Below are positions 1 through 8,168 of a DNA stretch of 64,000 nucleotides, in pieces; position 1 is the first letter of the stretch, and each line of letters begins with the position of its first letter. Under the pieces are notes generated by a model. It was not told the origin of the DNA. It saw only the letters and a program-made list of their open reading frames with translations, and did not search any database. Position numbers and translations under genes: made by a program. The DNA is taken from assembly GCA_965247815.1 (NCBI GenBank), contig CBDFHW010000032.1, positions 58,801 through 122,800 of the forward strand, written 5' to 3'. The stretch is from CBDAQA01 sp965247815. Lineage in GTDB: Bacteria > Planctomycetota > Phycisphaerae > Tepidisphaerales > Tepidisphaeraceae.

Positions 1-37
1 ATCGAAAAAAATTCAGCACACGCACCACCCGTGATCA

Positions 38-62
38 TTTCAACCCTTTTGAGGGGCTGAAA
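38..62 (-). terminator. possible hairpin downstream of the GH43 gene
   Basis: TTTCA and TGAAA arms with an inner CCC/GGG pairing around a TTTTGA core form a weak stem just beyond the stop of the glycosidase gene. There is no T-run after it, so it is at best a weak or Rho-assisted terminator. The rest of bases 1-165 shows nothing else recognisable. Confidence 0.25.
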
Positions 63-165
63 TCAGTTCGCTCCGAAGCCAAGGCTCACAACCTTGATCC
101 GAATCTGGCCGTTGCGAACCTTGTAACGGACGGAACAAGCAATCGTCGCCGATCGTGTCAAAAAG

Positions 166-1332
166 TTATTTCGACGGCAGCTGAGCTGGAGCGCTCTGCC
201 CGGCTTCGGCCACCCGAACACGTCCATCGGCGTCGAAACTTATCGGGTCGACACAAAGTAGTCCTCGGTCGGGGCCAGGTTTTTCTTTACGATACGAAAA
301 CCATTTTCGGCCGTCGGGCCCGTCGAAGACGGCCAAGTGACCGCCATAAAAAACAGTGCCGCGTGGATCTTTTGTCCAGGGGCCAGCAATGCTGTCGGCG
401 TAGGCGACATTCGTTCTATATCCGAACAGCCAAGGCGACGACCGGTCGTTGTAAAGCGTGGCATGGAACAGACAGTATCGGTCACCGATCTTCTCCAGCC
501 AGGGCCCTTCCAAATAGGCGGGCGAGGTCTTCAGCCCAATGTCGGCGTTGTTGCAAGTCACGATCCGCTTCTCCGGCCCTATGAACTTTGCCTGGCCTTG
601 TTCTAAACGCGTCAGATCGATCTGCTGCAGAAAGATGTCAGATTTCGGTTTGATCGCATAAGTTTTGCCGTCGGTGTCTGCGAACAGGGTCATGTCGCAG
701 GTGCCGCCTTCGACGTATGTCACGTGTCGATACGGGCCAGTGATCGTATCCGCCACACCGATGAAGCAATAACCCGCCGAGCCCCATTTACCGGGCTTGT
801 TGTTTTTGCCGTCGATCCAATTGTCGGCCGTGAAGATCAGGTAATATTTTGCATCGATTTTATGAATCTCGGGCGCCCAGAATCGATTCTTGTAAGGACA
901 ATCGTCCGGCAGATCGGATGACTTGATTAACCACTTCTCGAACGTCCAATCCTTCAAATCCTTTGACCCATAGAGAGCCACCCCGGGAGACCCACCCTGA
1001 TTCGGGCGGGCCAGATTTTTCTCGTCGCGTCCACTGAAGGGCCACATCGTGAAGACCAGATGGTAAGTGTCACCGTCGCGGACGATGCACGGATCGCGGA
1101 CCTCGCTGCGGGTCGCGGTCTGGCCCTGCGAGTAAGTAAAGTTCAGCGGAGTAGGGTACGTAAATCCCGCATACGGTAGAGTCGTCTGCGCTACCGAGCT
1201 TCCTGGCTGACAGAAAGCGAAGATCAAACATGACCCACGCCACCACTGCCGCCAACTGACAGCCGACGGAGTAATGACTCTCAAGCGCGGGACAGAGACG
1301 TTCAACGGTTCTCCGAAAGATTGACTACCCAT
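166..1332 (-). CDS. secreted glycoside hydrolase family 43-like protein
   Basis: Predicted five-bladed beta-propeller glycosidase of the GH43 clan (arabinanase/xylosidase type), likely acting outside the cytoplasm on plant or algal polysaccharide. The start at 1332 leaves about 388 residues; the reading frame stays open further upstream but that part looks non-coding. A hydrophobic stretch near residues 32-48 ending in SSVAQ resembles a late signal peptide. GH43 signatures follow: RDPCIVRDG (Asp 80, the usual catalytic base), FWAPEI near 151, a DMTLFADTDGKTY block near 212-224, and YLEGPW near 273 with the likely acid Glu 275. It is divergent from purD with about 140 bp between the starts. 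Substrate cannot be told from sequence. Confidence 0.8.
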   Translation of the reverse strand: MGSQSFGEPLNVSVPRLRVITPSAVSWRQWWRGSCLIFAFCQPGSSVAQTTLPYAGFTYPTPLNFTYSQGQTATRSEVRDPCIVRDGDTYHLVFTMWPFSGRDEKNLARPNQGGSPGVALYGSKDLKDWTFEKWLIKSSDLPDDCPYKNRFWAPEIHKIDAKYYLIFTADNWIDGKNNKPGKWGSAGYCFIGVADTITGPYRHVTYVEGGTCDMTLFADTDGKTYAIKPKSDIFLQQIDLTRLEQGQAKFIGPEKRIVTCNNADIGLKTSPAYLEGPWLEKIGDRYCLFHATLYNDRSSPWLFGYRTNVAYADSIAGPWTKDPRGTVFYGGHLAVFDGPDGRKWFSYRKEKPGPDRGLLCVDPISFDADGRVRVAEAGQSAPAQLPSK

Positions 1333-1471
1333 ACGATCCTGAAAACGTTGGGTGATTAGACAAAGTTCTGCAGTCAATTCCCAGCCGCGACAGGCGAACA
1401 GCTTTGCCGATCGGCACGTGGCCGTTAATCTTACCCGCGGGGTTTTCACACGAATGACAGGATTGAACGCG

Positions 1472-2740
1472 ATGAAGGTGCTTCTGGTCGGTAACGGTGG
1501 TCGGGAACACGCGCTGGCGTGGAAGCTTTCGCAATCGAAGGGGCTGTCCAAACTTTACGCGTGGCCGGGCAACCCCGGCACCGCCCAGACCGCCGAGAAC
1601 GTGCCAGGCGACGTCAACGATCTGGCCGGTATCGAAAAATTCGTTAAGCAGAATGACATCGGGTTAGTCGTCATCGGACCGGAAGACCCGCTCGCGGCGG
1701 GGCTCGCCGACCGCATCACCGCGCTGGGCGTGAAAGCATTTGGTCCCAGCAAGGCCGCGGCGCAGATCGAAGCCGACAAGTGGTTCGCCAAAGAAATCAT
1801 GCGGCAACAGGCGATCCCCACGGCCGAGGCGCGCAGCTTCACCGATCCGACCGCGGCCGAAGAGTACGTAAAAATGCGCGCCGTCCCCTGTGTCGTCAAA
1901 GCGGCGGGGCTCGCCAAGGGGAAAGGCGTCACGGTCTGCTACCGCGTCAGCGACGCACTGGAAACGATCGACACGATCATGCGGAAAAAAGCGTTCGGCT
2001 CGGCAGGTAGCCGCGTCGTGATCGAGGAAATGCTGACCGGGCCGGAATGTTCAATCCTCGCGCTGGTCGACAAGCGAAGCATCTACATTCTCGAACCGTG
2101 TCAGGACCACAAGCCCGTCGACGACGGCGACACCGGTCCGATGACCGGCGGGATGGGGGCCTACACACCCACGCCCGTCGTCACCGAGGCGATGCTGCGG
2201 TTGATCGAAAAAGACGTGCTGGTGCCGGTCGTCGACGGACTACGCCGTGATGGCATCGACTACTCCGGTGTGCTGTACGCGGGGCTGATGCTGACCACCG
2301 GCGGGCCCCGGGTTCTGGAATTTAACTGCCGGTTCGGTGACCCCGAAACCCAACCGCTGATGATGCGGCTCAAGAGCGACTTGCTCGAACTGATGCTCGC
2401 GGTTGCCGACGGCAAGCTCGATGAAATCGAATTGAAGTGGGACCCCCGCCCCGCGATCTGCGTCGTCGCCACCAGCAAGGGGTACCCGGGAAAATATCCG
2501 AAGGACCTGCCGATCACCGGCATCGCCAAGGCCGACGCCATGCCCGGCGTCAAGGTGTTCCACAGCGGTACCCGCAGCGAAGACGGCAAACTGATCACCG
2601 ACGGCGGTCGCGTGCTCGGCGTGACGGCGATCGCCGACACCGTCGCCGACGCCCAGAAGAAAGCTTACGCCGCAATGGAACTGATCCACTTCGAAGGCAT
2701 GCACTATCGTCGCGATATCGCGCGACAGGCGCTGAGGTGA
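1472..2740 (+). CDS. purD: phosphoribosylamine-glycine ligase
   Basis: Second step of de novo purine synthesis in the cytoplasm: ATP-dependent joining of glycine to 5-phosphoribosylamine to give GAR. The start at 1472 gives MKVLLVGNGGREHALAWKL, the canonical N-terminal glycine-rich strand of PurD; the longer open frame upstream is not family-like. The ATP-grasp region is visible (PCVVKAAGLAKGKGV, then the metal-binding EFNCRFGDPETQ block near the middle of the C-terminal half). At about 422 residues it has the normal length. The next gene begins only 2 bases after its stop, so the two may be co-transcribed, although the follower has no obvious purine role. Confidence 0.97.
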   Translation: MKVLLVGNGGREHALAWKLSQSKGLSKLYAWPGNPGTAQTAENVPGDVNDLAGIEKFVKQNDIGLVVIGPEDPLAAGLADRITALGVKAFGPSKAAAQIEADKWFAKEIMRQQAIPTAEARSFTDPTAAEEYVKMRAVPCVVKAAGLAKGKGVTVCYRVSDALETIDTIMRKKAFGSAGSRVVIEEMLTGPECSILALVDKRSIYILEPCQDHKPVDDGDTGPMTGGMGAYTPTPVVTEAMLRLIEKDVLVPVVDGLRRDGIDYSGVLYAGLMLTTGGPRVLEFNCRFGDPETQPLMMRLKSDLLELMLAVADGKLDEIELKWDPRPAICVVATSKGYPGKYPKDLPITGIAKADAMPGVKVFHSGTRSEDGKLITDGGRVLGVTAIADTVADAQKKAYAAMELIHFEGMHYRRDIARQALR

Positions 2741-2742
2741 GA

Positions 2743-3210
2743 ATGGATGAAAGCTCCGAGACATTTCACAGGCTTTTGCGTGTGCTTTTCAACGTGGCTT
2801 TGGCCGGCTGGTTCTACGTCATCGGTTTTTGGCTCGGGCCGAACGAGCTCACGTTTCACAAACTCGAGGGGATGACAGCTCAAGATCTCGTGCCAATCGT
2901 GCAAGAATACTGCGTGCCCGTCGTTCGAGAGATGAAAATTTACGCAAGGGACAAATCGCCCACCAGTGAAAACGACCTTTTCGCTTTACTGGATTCGCAT
3001 CAGGGCCACGGGCCCGGCGGTCATCGCATTGCAGCCAATGGCAATTACCAATACTGGGGGCCGGGCAACGTCCTGTTCAAGCACACGATCGAATACGACT
3101 TTACGCCGGGACACGAGGGCTGGTCCGTGCATGGACCCTATGTAAACGGGCCACTTCCGGTCCCTCCGGTCACCCTGGAACTAGATGCAAAGCCCATGTC
3201 AGGCCAATAA
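2743..3210 (+). CDS. hypothetical membrane-anchored protein
   Basis: About 155 residues, not recognised. One membrane segment lies near residues 10-30 (FNVALAGWFYVIGFWLG), followed by a soluble part that probably faces outward. The second half contains GPGGHRIAANGNYQYWGPG, a glycine- and aromatic-rich stretch. The start at 2743 was chosen because translation further upstream lies inside purD in another frame and is arginine-rich nonsense. It follows purD by 2 bases and is followed after 9 bases by a zinc-ribbon gene, so 2743-3980 looks like a small transcription unit of unknown role. Confidence 0.65.
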   Translation: MDESSETFHRLLRVLFNVALAGWFYVIGFWLGPNELTFHKLEGMTAQDLVPIVQEYCVPVVREMKIYARDKSPTSENDLFALLDSHQGHGPGGHRIAANGNYQYWGPGNVLFKHTIEYDFTPGHEGWSVHGPYVNGPLPVPPVTLELDAKPMSGQ

Positions 3211-3219
3211 GGAGATCTA

Positions 3220-3519
3220 GTGTATTGCAAACGCTGCACAGCTAAGCTTCCAGTGCCGCCCGATGATCCTGCACTCGCGAGCGGTCCCTGGCTCGGTGGG
3301 AAGCCCGGTGAAATTCAGTACGAATCGCCACGGAAGACGATCGCGCGATGTAAATCTTGTCTTCGAAAATTCAATCCGAATGATCCGAAAACGTATCGTC
3401 AGACTCTGGCACTCACGCCCTGGGACATTGCTGTAAAGATTATTTTAACCACTGCGTTCGGAGTCCTCACCGCCTACGTCGTCTCGTTCCATCAGTTGTC
3501 GCAAGCGAGCGGTCACTGA
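3220..3519 (+). CDS. small zinc-ribbon protein with C-terminal membrane segment
   Basis: 99 residues starting with GTG at 3220, preceded by a good ribosome-binding site (AAGGAG, 5-6 bases upstream). An N-terminal CKRC and a later CKSC pair (residues 3-6 and about 45-48) form a probable zinc ribbon. A hydrophobic helix near residues 70-90 (AVKIILTTAFGVLTAYVV) anchors the C-terminus. The layout of a cytoplasmic zinc ribbon plus one tail helix is common among small unknown planctomycete proteins. Its stop overlaps the start of the next gene by one base. Function unknown. Confidence 0.7.
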   Translation: MYCKRCTAKLPVPPDDPALASGPWLGGKPGEIQYESPRKTIARCKSCLRKFNPNDPKTYRQTLALTPWDIAVKIILTTAFGVLTAYVVSFHQLSQASGH

Positions 3520-3980
3520 TGCGAGCACGACCGCCTCGCTTTCACTACTACACCGACCCAATCTGCATCGCCTGCCTCATGATTTACCCGCTCAATCGCT
3601 GGGTATTGAAGCCGCACCACATCGGGGGTTGGTTCACTCACGGCTATTTGAATGACGTCATCTGCCTGCCGTTATTTGTTCCGATGATCTTATACGCCCA
3701 ACGTTTGATCGGACTTCGGCGTCACGACGGCTACCCGCGGTGGTGGGACATCCTGCAACACTGGGCAATTTTTTCGATCATTTTTGAATGCATTATTCCA
3801 CGGATGCCGCACAGTTTCGATTCTATTTCCGACCCGTGGGACGTCGTTGCGTACCTAGTCGGTGGGGTCGCAGCAGTGTGGCTTTGGTCTCGGCAGGGTC
3901 GGCGGGACAGCCAGCCGGCAGAAGCCCACCGCCCCGATCTCGAATCGAATACGAGCGGAGTCGCGCGTCCGAGCGTGTGA
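3519..3980 (+). CDS. hypothetical multi-pass membrane protein
   Basis: 153 residues with three to four hydrophobic segments (roughly residues 12-30, 45-65, 83-100 and 112-128). Conserved-looking polar residues within or near membrane segments include YTDPICIACL, FTHGYLNDVICLPLF and IIFECIIPR, a pattern suggestive of a small family, but I cannot name it with confidence. The start overlaps the previous stop (TGATG), indicating translational coupling with the zinc-ribbon gene. The tail after residue 130 is low-complexity and polar. Confidence 0.65.
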   Translation: MRARPPRFHYYTDPICIACLMIYPLNRWVLKPHHIGGWFTHGYLNDVICLPLFVPMILYAQRLIGLRRHDGYPRWWDILQHWAIFSIIFECIIPRMPHSFDSISDPWDVVAYLVGGVAAVWLWSRQGRRDSQPAEAHRPDLESNTSGVARPSV

Positions 3981-4042
3981 TTATTTTTTAAAACTCGGAT
4001 ACATTCCTGCTACCAAACCCGTTCCCCTCATCAGGAGATTGA

Positions 4043-4456
4043 ATGCGATACGTGATTCCGGCCGCCGCGAGTGTCTGTCTGACCACCGCCCTGTTTTTTG
4101 GATTTAGCGCCAAAGCCGCAGAACCGTCCACGCAACCGACGTCTCAACCGACGACGGCCCCTTCGGCGACCATCAACTGGGACGAGGCTTCGAAGCACAT
4201 CGGCGAGACTGTCACGATCACCGGGCCGGTCATCAGCACGCACGTGTCGGGGAACAAAAAGAATGTTTCGCTGAACGTCGGCAAAGATTTTCCCGACCCA
4301 GAACGGCTGACGATCCTGATGCCGAACGACGCCCCGGACACCTCCCCGGACGACACCTACAAGGACAAGACCATCGTCGTGACCGGGAAACTTGAGGTGT
4401 ACAAAAAGACAACCGAGATCAAAGCCAAGACCAAAGAGGTTTCGATCCAGAAGTAA
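4043..4456 (+). CDS. secreted OB-fold protein
   Basis: 137 residues. The N-terminus is a clear Sec signal peptide (hydrophobic residues 5-22, cleavage near FSAKAAEP), followed by a Thr/Pro/Ser linker rich in PTSQPT and then an OB-fold-like domain (HIGETVTITGPVIST, KNVSLNVGKDFPDPERLTIL, DKTIVVTGKLEVYKK). This resembles the OB-fold found in secreted nucleic-acid-binding-like proteins, but a ligand cannot be assigned. It has its own ribosome-binding site (AGGAG about 7 bases upstream) and is convergent with the anti-sigma gene. Confidence 0.75.
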   Translation: MRYVIPAAASVCLTTALFFGFSAKAAEPSTQPTSQPTTAPSATINWDEASKHIGETVTITGPVISTHVSGNKKNVSLNVGKDFPDPERLTILMPNDAPDTSPDDTYKDKTIVVTGKLEVYKKTTEIKAKTKEVSIQK

Positions 4457-4476
4457 GTCGTCCGCGGCTGATACGT

Positions 4477-4884
4477 TTAGCGACTCATCGGCAGGACATC
4501 GATCTGCCGGGCGACATAGCGGACGGCATCGCGGGCGTCCCGATCGAGATACGCGTAGCGGGCGTCGGTAAAGCTTTGTTCGAGCGGCTCGGGGACCGAA
4601 GCGCTCGGGATCGAAATCGACGGCAAAGTGGGAGCGCGCCCGATCGTCGAAGGGTGCGGAGGCACATGGCGCAGCATAATTGCAACCGACACTCCCGCAA
4701 AAAGCACGGTGGCCGCGACTGACAGCCGACGCAGCCCGGGCGTCCACCCGACTCGTCCGGTGGGACGTTCTCGAACGGTCTCAATTTGCCCCATGATTCT
4801 GGCGTGAAGCAGGGGGGAGAACGGCGGCCCGGCGCGGTCCGCTTCATCGCGCAGGTTGTCGATCCATTTTTCTCGCTGCTTCAT
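4477..4884 (-). CDS. probable membrane anti-sigma factor
   Basis: 135 residues. A short cytoplasmic N-terminus (MKQREKWIDNLRDEADRAG) is followed by one membrane helix near residues 50-70 (RLSVAATVLFAGVSVAIML) and a periplasmic tail. It shows no zinc-binding HxxxCxxC motif, so it is not a classical ZAS anti-sigma. The assignment rests on context: its start overlaps the stop of an ECF sigma gene by 4 bases (ATGA), which indicates translational coupling typical of sigma/anti-sigma pairs. Confidence 0.6.
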   Translation of the reverse strand: MKQREKWIDNLRDEADRAGPPFSPLLHARIMGQIETVRERPTGRVGWTPGLRRLSVAATVLFAGVSVAIMLRHVPPHPSTIGRAPTLPSISIPSASVPEPLEQSFTDARYAYLDRDARDAVRYVARQIDVLPMSR

Positions 4885-5465
4885 ACGTCACTTCCCACGA
4901 GCGTCGTTTGTAAATCGGTGTTTCGAATCGCGACTTCCATTTTCTTTCGCGACCGGTGCAGGGCCGTTCGCACCCATACCCACGACCGGCCTGTGACAAC
5001 GGCAATGTCGCGGGGCGACGTCTCCTCGACGTAATGCAACCATAGCACTGCGCATTGTTCCTCGGTTAGAACCCGTCGTGCCAGGTCCCAGACCGCTTCA
5101 TGTGTCTCACGCCTGATCGACCGGGCATCGGGGCCGTTCATGTCTACGGGTAGCGACGAATCAACAATCGAACCGGTCCGATGATCCGCACGCATCGCGC
5201 TCACGGCCAGTCGATACGCGATGGTGAACAGCCAGGTTTTGAACCGAAACTGCTCGCGGTACTGACCGAGCGATTTGAACGCCTTCAGAAACGTGTCTTG
5301 CAGGACGTCCTCAGCCTCGCTCGGACGCGGGCCGCGCCGCTGAAGAAATCGCAGTAACGGCACTTGATACCGTCGGACAAGCTCTTCGAACGACGCCATA
5401 GAACCGGCTCGCGCGCCGCATGCCAGCGCTTCGTCGGATTGCTCGTTTAAAGCCGGGTCAGTCAC
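4881..5465 (-). CDS. RNA polymerase ECF sigma factor
   Basis: 194 residues. Sigma region 2 is visible at about residues 24-95 (FEELVRRYQVPLLRFLQRR, EAEDVLQDTFLKAF, FRFKTWLFTIAYRLA), and region 4 at about 125-180 (LTEEQCAVLWLHYVEETSP, then a helix-turn-helix VVTGRSWVWVRTALHRSRKK). It directs RNA polymerase to an unknown regulon. The gene lies 13 bases after a secreted-protein gene and is coupled to a membrane protein that probably holds it inactive, so an envelope signal is likely. Confidence 0.92.
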   Translation of the reverse strand: MTDPALNEQSDEALACGARAGSMASFEELVRRYQVPLLRFLQRRGPRPSEAEDVLQDTFLKAFKSLGQYREQFRFKTWLFTIAYRLAVSAMRADHRTGSIVDSSLPVDMNGPDARSIRRETHEAVWDLARRVLTEEQCAVLWLHYVEETSPRDIAVVTGRSWVWVRTALHRSRKKMEVAIRNTDLQTTLVGSDV

Positions 5466-5478
5466 CGGACGCTCCGAC

Positions 5479-6429
5479 TCAGGGTTTTGCCGCGTCGGCG
5501 TCGATCGGCAGCTTCGAGATCAGATCTTTGACCTGTTCCATCGAGATCGTGCAGTCAACCGCAACGGTGTCGCCGGCCTTTGCAATCTCAACAGTCTTGA
5601 GCAGCGACGCGGCCGTTCGCGCCCGGGGGTCCGCGTTCTCGCCGCTTCCTGCAAGCGAGACCATCGCTTTGATCCCGCGCAGAATTGTTTGAAGTTGGTC
5701 GGCGACCTCGGAATTGTCGGCCGAAAGACTCGCGTGCAGAACGGCGTTGCCGTCGGTCTCGTTCAAGGAGAGCCAACCCCCTTGAATCTGCTTCACGACC
5801 GGCGACTGTGCCTCGCCCGCCTTTTGCTTCCATCGGGACAACTCTCTCACGGCGACGTAAGCCAGCATTTGCGGTTTGCTCCCGGCACCGAGCGGGCCGG
5901 CCTTGATCGATTCTATTTTCGAATCCATCACATCCAACCCGGCCTGGATGTTCGCCTCAGATCGGCCGACGACGACCGTCGATTCGTTGAAGAATGCCGC
6001 GTACAGCTTTTTCTCCTGGTCCTGCCAAGCGACAATTCGGCGCTCACCGTAGGCCTTTTCAGAGTAGGTCTCATTCAACTGAAGAAAGCCCAACGTTCGG
6101 TTACGGTCAATGTTGCCGTGAAGGACGACGACCCCCGCCTCATCGCCTGCCTCGCGGCCGTAGATGGTGATGTCGTGTACGTCACGCGGGAATTGCATGT
6201 TCGTGAGCTGTTCGATCTGGCCGACCTTTTGTTGGAACATGTCGTCGTTGATCAATCGCGTGTAGAGCGCGTCCCACGTTTTGGTCGGGCGGGCGGCGTC
6301 CATGTCTACGTGTATTAACCACTTGGCCTCGGCGGGGACCTGTCTGGGGTCCAACGGGTCCGCCATGCACCAGGTCGGAAACACTATTCCGATTAGACAG
6401 GCTCCTGCAATCAGTTTTGACCTACGCAT
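5479..6429 (-). CDS. hypothetical secreted protein
   Basis: About 316 residues from the start at 6429. The signal peptide is clear (MRRSKLIAGACLIGIVFPTW, cleavage near CMADP). The mature protein begins QVPAEAKWLIHVDMDAA, a phrase typical of planctomycete exported proteins of unknown function that report on per-residue resource use; no enzyme motif is seen. It lies 13 bases upstream of the ECF sigma gene in the same direction, so the three genes 6429-4477 probably form one unit. An open frame upstream of 6429 reads to the flagellin end but is not plausible coding. Confidence 0.7.
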   Translation of the reverse strand: MRRSKLIAGACLIGIVFPTWCMADPLDPRQVPAEAKWLIHVDMDAARPTKTWDALYTRLINDDMFQQKVGQIEQLTNMQFPRDVHDITIYGREAGDEAGVVVLHGNIDRNRTLGFLQLNETYSEKAYGERRIVAWQDQEKKLYAAFFNESTVVVGRSEANIQAGLDVMDSKIESIKAGPLGAGSKPQMLAYVAVRELSRWKQKAGEAQSPVVKQIQGGWLSLNETDGNAVLHASLSADNSEVADQLQTILRGIKAMVSLAGSGENADPRARTAASLLKTVEIAKAGDTVAVDCTISMEQVKDLISKLPIDADAAKP

Positions 6430-6504
6430 GTCGCTCCCGGTTGATGCACTGTTGAAACCACACTGGTTATACGCCGCGTTACCCGGGCGTGTGACAAAAC
6501 GAAA

Positions 6505-6533
6505 CCGGCCGGACCGCGACGCGGCCCGACCGG
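6505..6533 (-). terminator. Rho-independent terminator after flagellin
   Basis: On the minus strand, 28 bases after the flagellin stop, a 13-bp GC-rich stem (CCGGTCGGGCCGC paired with GCGGTCCGGCCGG, two G-U pairs, loop GTC) is followed by TTTCGTTTTG. The stem plus T-rich tail is a good intrinsic terminator and isolates flagellin from the secreted-protein/sigma unit. Confidence 0.75.
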
Positions 6534-6560
6534 GATCTAACTTAATTCTGAACCGAAGGA

Positions 6561-7991
6561 TCAACCGCCGAGCAATTTGAGCACCGTCTGTGGCGTGCTG
6601 TTCGCTGTAGACAACACGCTGGTGCCGGCCTGGACCAATATCTGTGCCCGGGTCAGGTTCGAGGTCTCGACCGCGAAGTTTGCGTCGCGGATCGAGCTCT
6701 GGCTCGACGTCACGTTTTCGAGGGCGACTGACAACGAATTGATGTTCGTGTTCAGCGTGTTTTTCTGGAACGCGCCGAGTCGGCCGCTGAGAATCGAAAC
6801 CTGGTTGATTGCGTCTTCGATGATCGCGCTGGCCTTTTCGGCGTTCCCGCCGACCAGGCTCGCGTCCCCGCCGGTGATCACGTCCGACAGGAATCCGATG
6901 TTGCTGTTCCCGAGCTTGTCGGCCGAGACGGACCCGATGCCGATGCTGATCTGTTGATCGCTCAGCACCTGCGGGCCGAGTTGGAAGGTTGCGCCGCCGC
7001 CGGTGATGGCGAAGTTCGTCTGGCCCGCGCCGAAGTTTCTGCTAAGCGTCAGATTCAGGTCCAACGAGCTGGTGTTCAGCTTTAAGGTCAATCCATCGCC
7101 GACAGTGACTGCGCCGTTTACCGTGGCCACTACGTCCGTTCCCGTCGTACGGCCCTTACCATTGCCATTGACGTCGGTGGTCTGGAACGTGCCTTTTTCA
7201 GCCGAGATGGACACGAAGTTCTTCGACCCGTAGTCAGTGCTCTTAAAAACGATGCCGGACTGCCAGTTAGCCGCGTTGACATTCGACGCGCTGATTCCGG
7301 TCGAATCGGAGATACGATTGATGGCGAACGCGATCGCCGACGCGTGCGTGCCGCTCGTGAACGTTAAGACCTGGGTGCCAGTAGTCCCGCCGATTTGCAG
7401 CGTGACAGACGAAGTGATCTGGCTCGTCGCGAACTGAAGTTGTGCCGGGCGGGCACTGGTGATCACGTTGACCTGAACGGGCACCGACGAATGCGCGCCG
7501 ATGCTCGCCTGCGTGATGTCCAGCGCCTTGATGGCCGTGTTGTTCACGCCGCTGGTGATGTAGTCCAGCGACCCGTCGATCAGGTGCCGACCGGCGAAGG
7601 TCGTGCTGTCGGCGATCCGGCTGATGCTCTGCACGGCCGAGTCGACCTGCAACTGGTTGGCCGAGATCTCGTCGGCGCTTTCAGCGCCGCTGTTGGCCGA
7701 CGAGACGATCAGGCTCTTGATGTCCAGCAGCAATGCCTGGACTTCGCTCAGCGATCCTTCGGCGGTGGCGATCACGTTGTTCGCCTGCGTCGAGTTGCTG
7801 ACTGCCTGGTTGATCCCAGAGATCTGGCTCTGCAACTGCTTGCTTACGATCAACCCCGCGGGGTCGTCCGCTCCGCTGTTGATTTGCAGGCCGGTGCTGA
7901 GCCGCTGTAACGCGGTGTTCAACGTAGCCTGGGAATGAGCAAGCCCTTGCTGGGCAACAAGCGCGCCGACATTTGTATTAATACGGGCCAT
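6561..7991 (-). CDS. fliC: flagellin
   Basis: Filament subunit, 476 residues. The N-terminal D0/D1 helices are clear (MARINTNVGALVAQQGLAHS, then LQRLSTGLQINSGADDPAGL), as are the C-terminal D1/D0 helices (ENVTSSQSSIRDANFAVETS, ending TPQTVLKLLGG). The central 170-370 region is a variable beta-rich domain containing a GTQVLTFTSGTHASAIAFAI segment similar to the flagellin hook IN motif. It is read from a strong ribosome-binding site (GGAGGA, 4 bases before ATG) inside a likely CsrA-controlled leader, and sits next to csrA and fliW on the same strand. An intrinsic terminator follows. Confidence 0.97.
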   Translation of the reverse strand: MARINTNVGALVAQQGLAHSQATLNTALQRLSTGLQINSGADDPAGLIVSKQLQSQISGINQAVSNSTQANNVIATAEGSLSEVQALLLDIKSLIVSSANSGAESADEISANQLQVDSAVQSISRIADSTTFAGRHLIDGSLDYITSGVNNTAIKALDITQASIGAHSSVPVQVNVITSARPAQLQFATSQITSSVTLQIGGTTGTQVLTFTSGTHASAIAFAINRISDSTGISASNVNAANWQSGIVFKSTDYGSKNFVSISAEKGTFQTTDVNGNGKGRTTGTDVVATVNGAVTVGDGLTLKLNTSSLDLNLTLSRNFGAGQTNFAITGGGATFQLGPQVLSDQQISIGIGSVSADKLGNSNIGFLSDVITGGDASLVGGNAEKASAIIEDAINQVSILSGRLGAFQKNTLNTNINSLSVALENVTSSQSSIRDANFAVETSNLTRAQILVQAGTSVLSTANSTPQTVLKLLGG

Positions 7992-7993
7992 AC

Positions 7994-8004
7994 AATCCTC
8001 CGTG
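7994..8004 (-). promoter_or_regulatory. candidate CsrA site overlapping the flagellin ribosome-binding site
   Basis: Minus-strand CACGGAGGATT covers the Shine-Dalgarno GGAGGA and contains the CsrA core ANGGA. CsrA bound here would block initiation on flagellin. Read together with the hairpin at 8045-8067 and the adjacent csrA and fliW genes. Inferred from motif only. Confidence 0.6.
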
Positions 8005-8044
8005 ATTGCCGATGGCTGACCGGGCCCAATTGCCCGGCGGGGCT

Positions 8045-8067
8045 AAGATCCACGTCCGTTGGATCTT
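8045..8067 (-). promoter_or_regulatory. candidate upstream CsrA hairpin in the flagellin leader
   Basis: Minus strand: a perfect 8-bp stem AAGATCCA/TGGATCTT presents the loop ACGGACG, with GGA exposed, 53 bases upstream of the flagellin ATG. A hairpin with GGA in its loop is the classic high-affinity CsrA target, and a second site at the Shine-Dalgarno matches the two-site arrangement known in the Bacillus hag leader. Confidence 0.65.
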
Positions 8068-8132
8068 CTTCGAAACTGACTGACTAATCATTCATACGTT
8101 TCGTCGGCTCGAAGCTTCGAACCGCGATTTAT

Positions 8133-8151
8133 CCGCCCGACCGTCGGGCGG
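8133..8151 (-). terminator. hairpin between csrA and flagellin
   Basis: A perfect palindrome (CCGCCCGAC, one base, GTCGGGCGG) lies 18 bases after the csrA stop. It may terminate or attenuate fliW-csrA transcription before flagellin; on the minus strand it is followed by ATAAATC rather than a T-run, so it may only attenuate or stabilise the RNA end. Confidence 0.45.
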
Positions 8152-8168
8152 ACCGGCCTGTCGCCGTG

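Noticed and set aside
8090..8135. Possible sigma-28 promoter before flagellin (TAAA and GCCGACGA on the minus strand)
   Set aside because: The spacer is 19 instead of about 15 bases and the -10 box is imperfect, so it is not listed as a feature.
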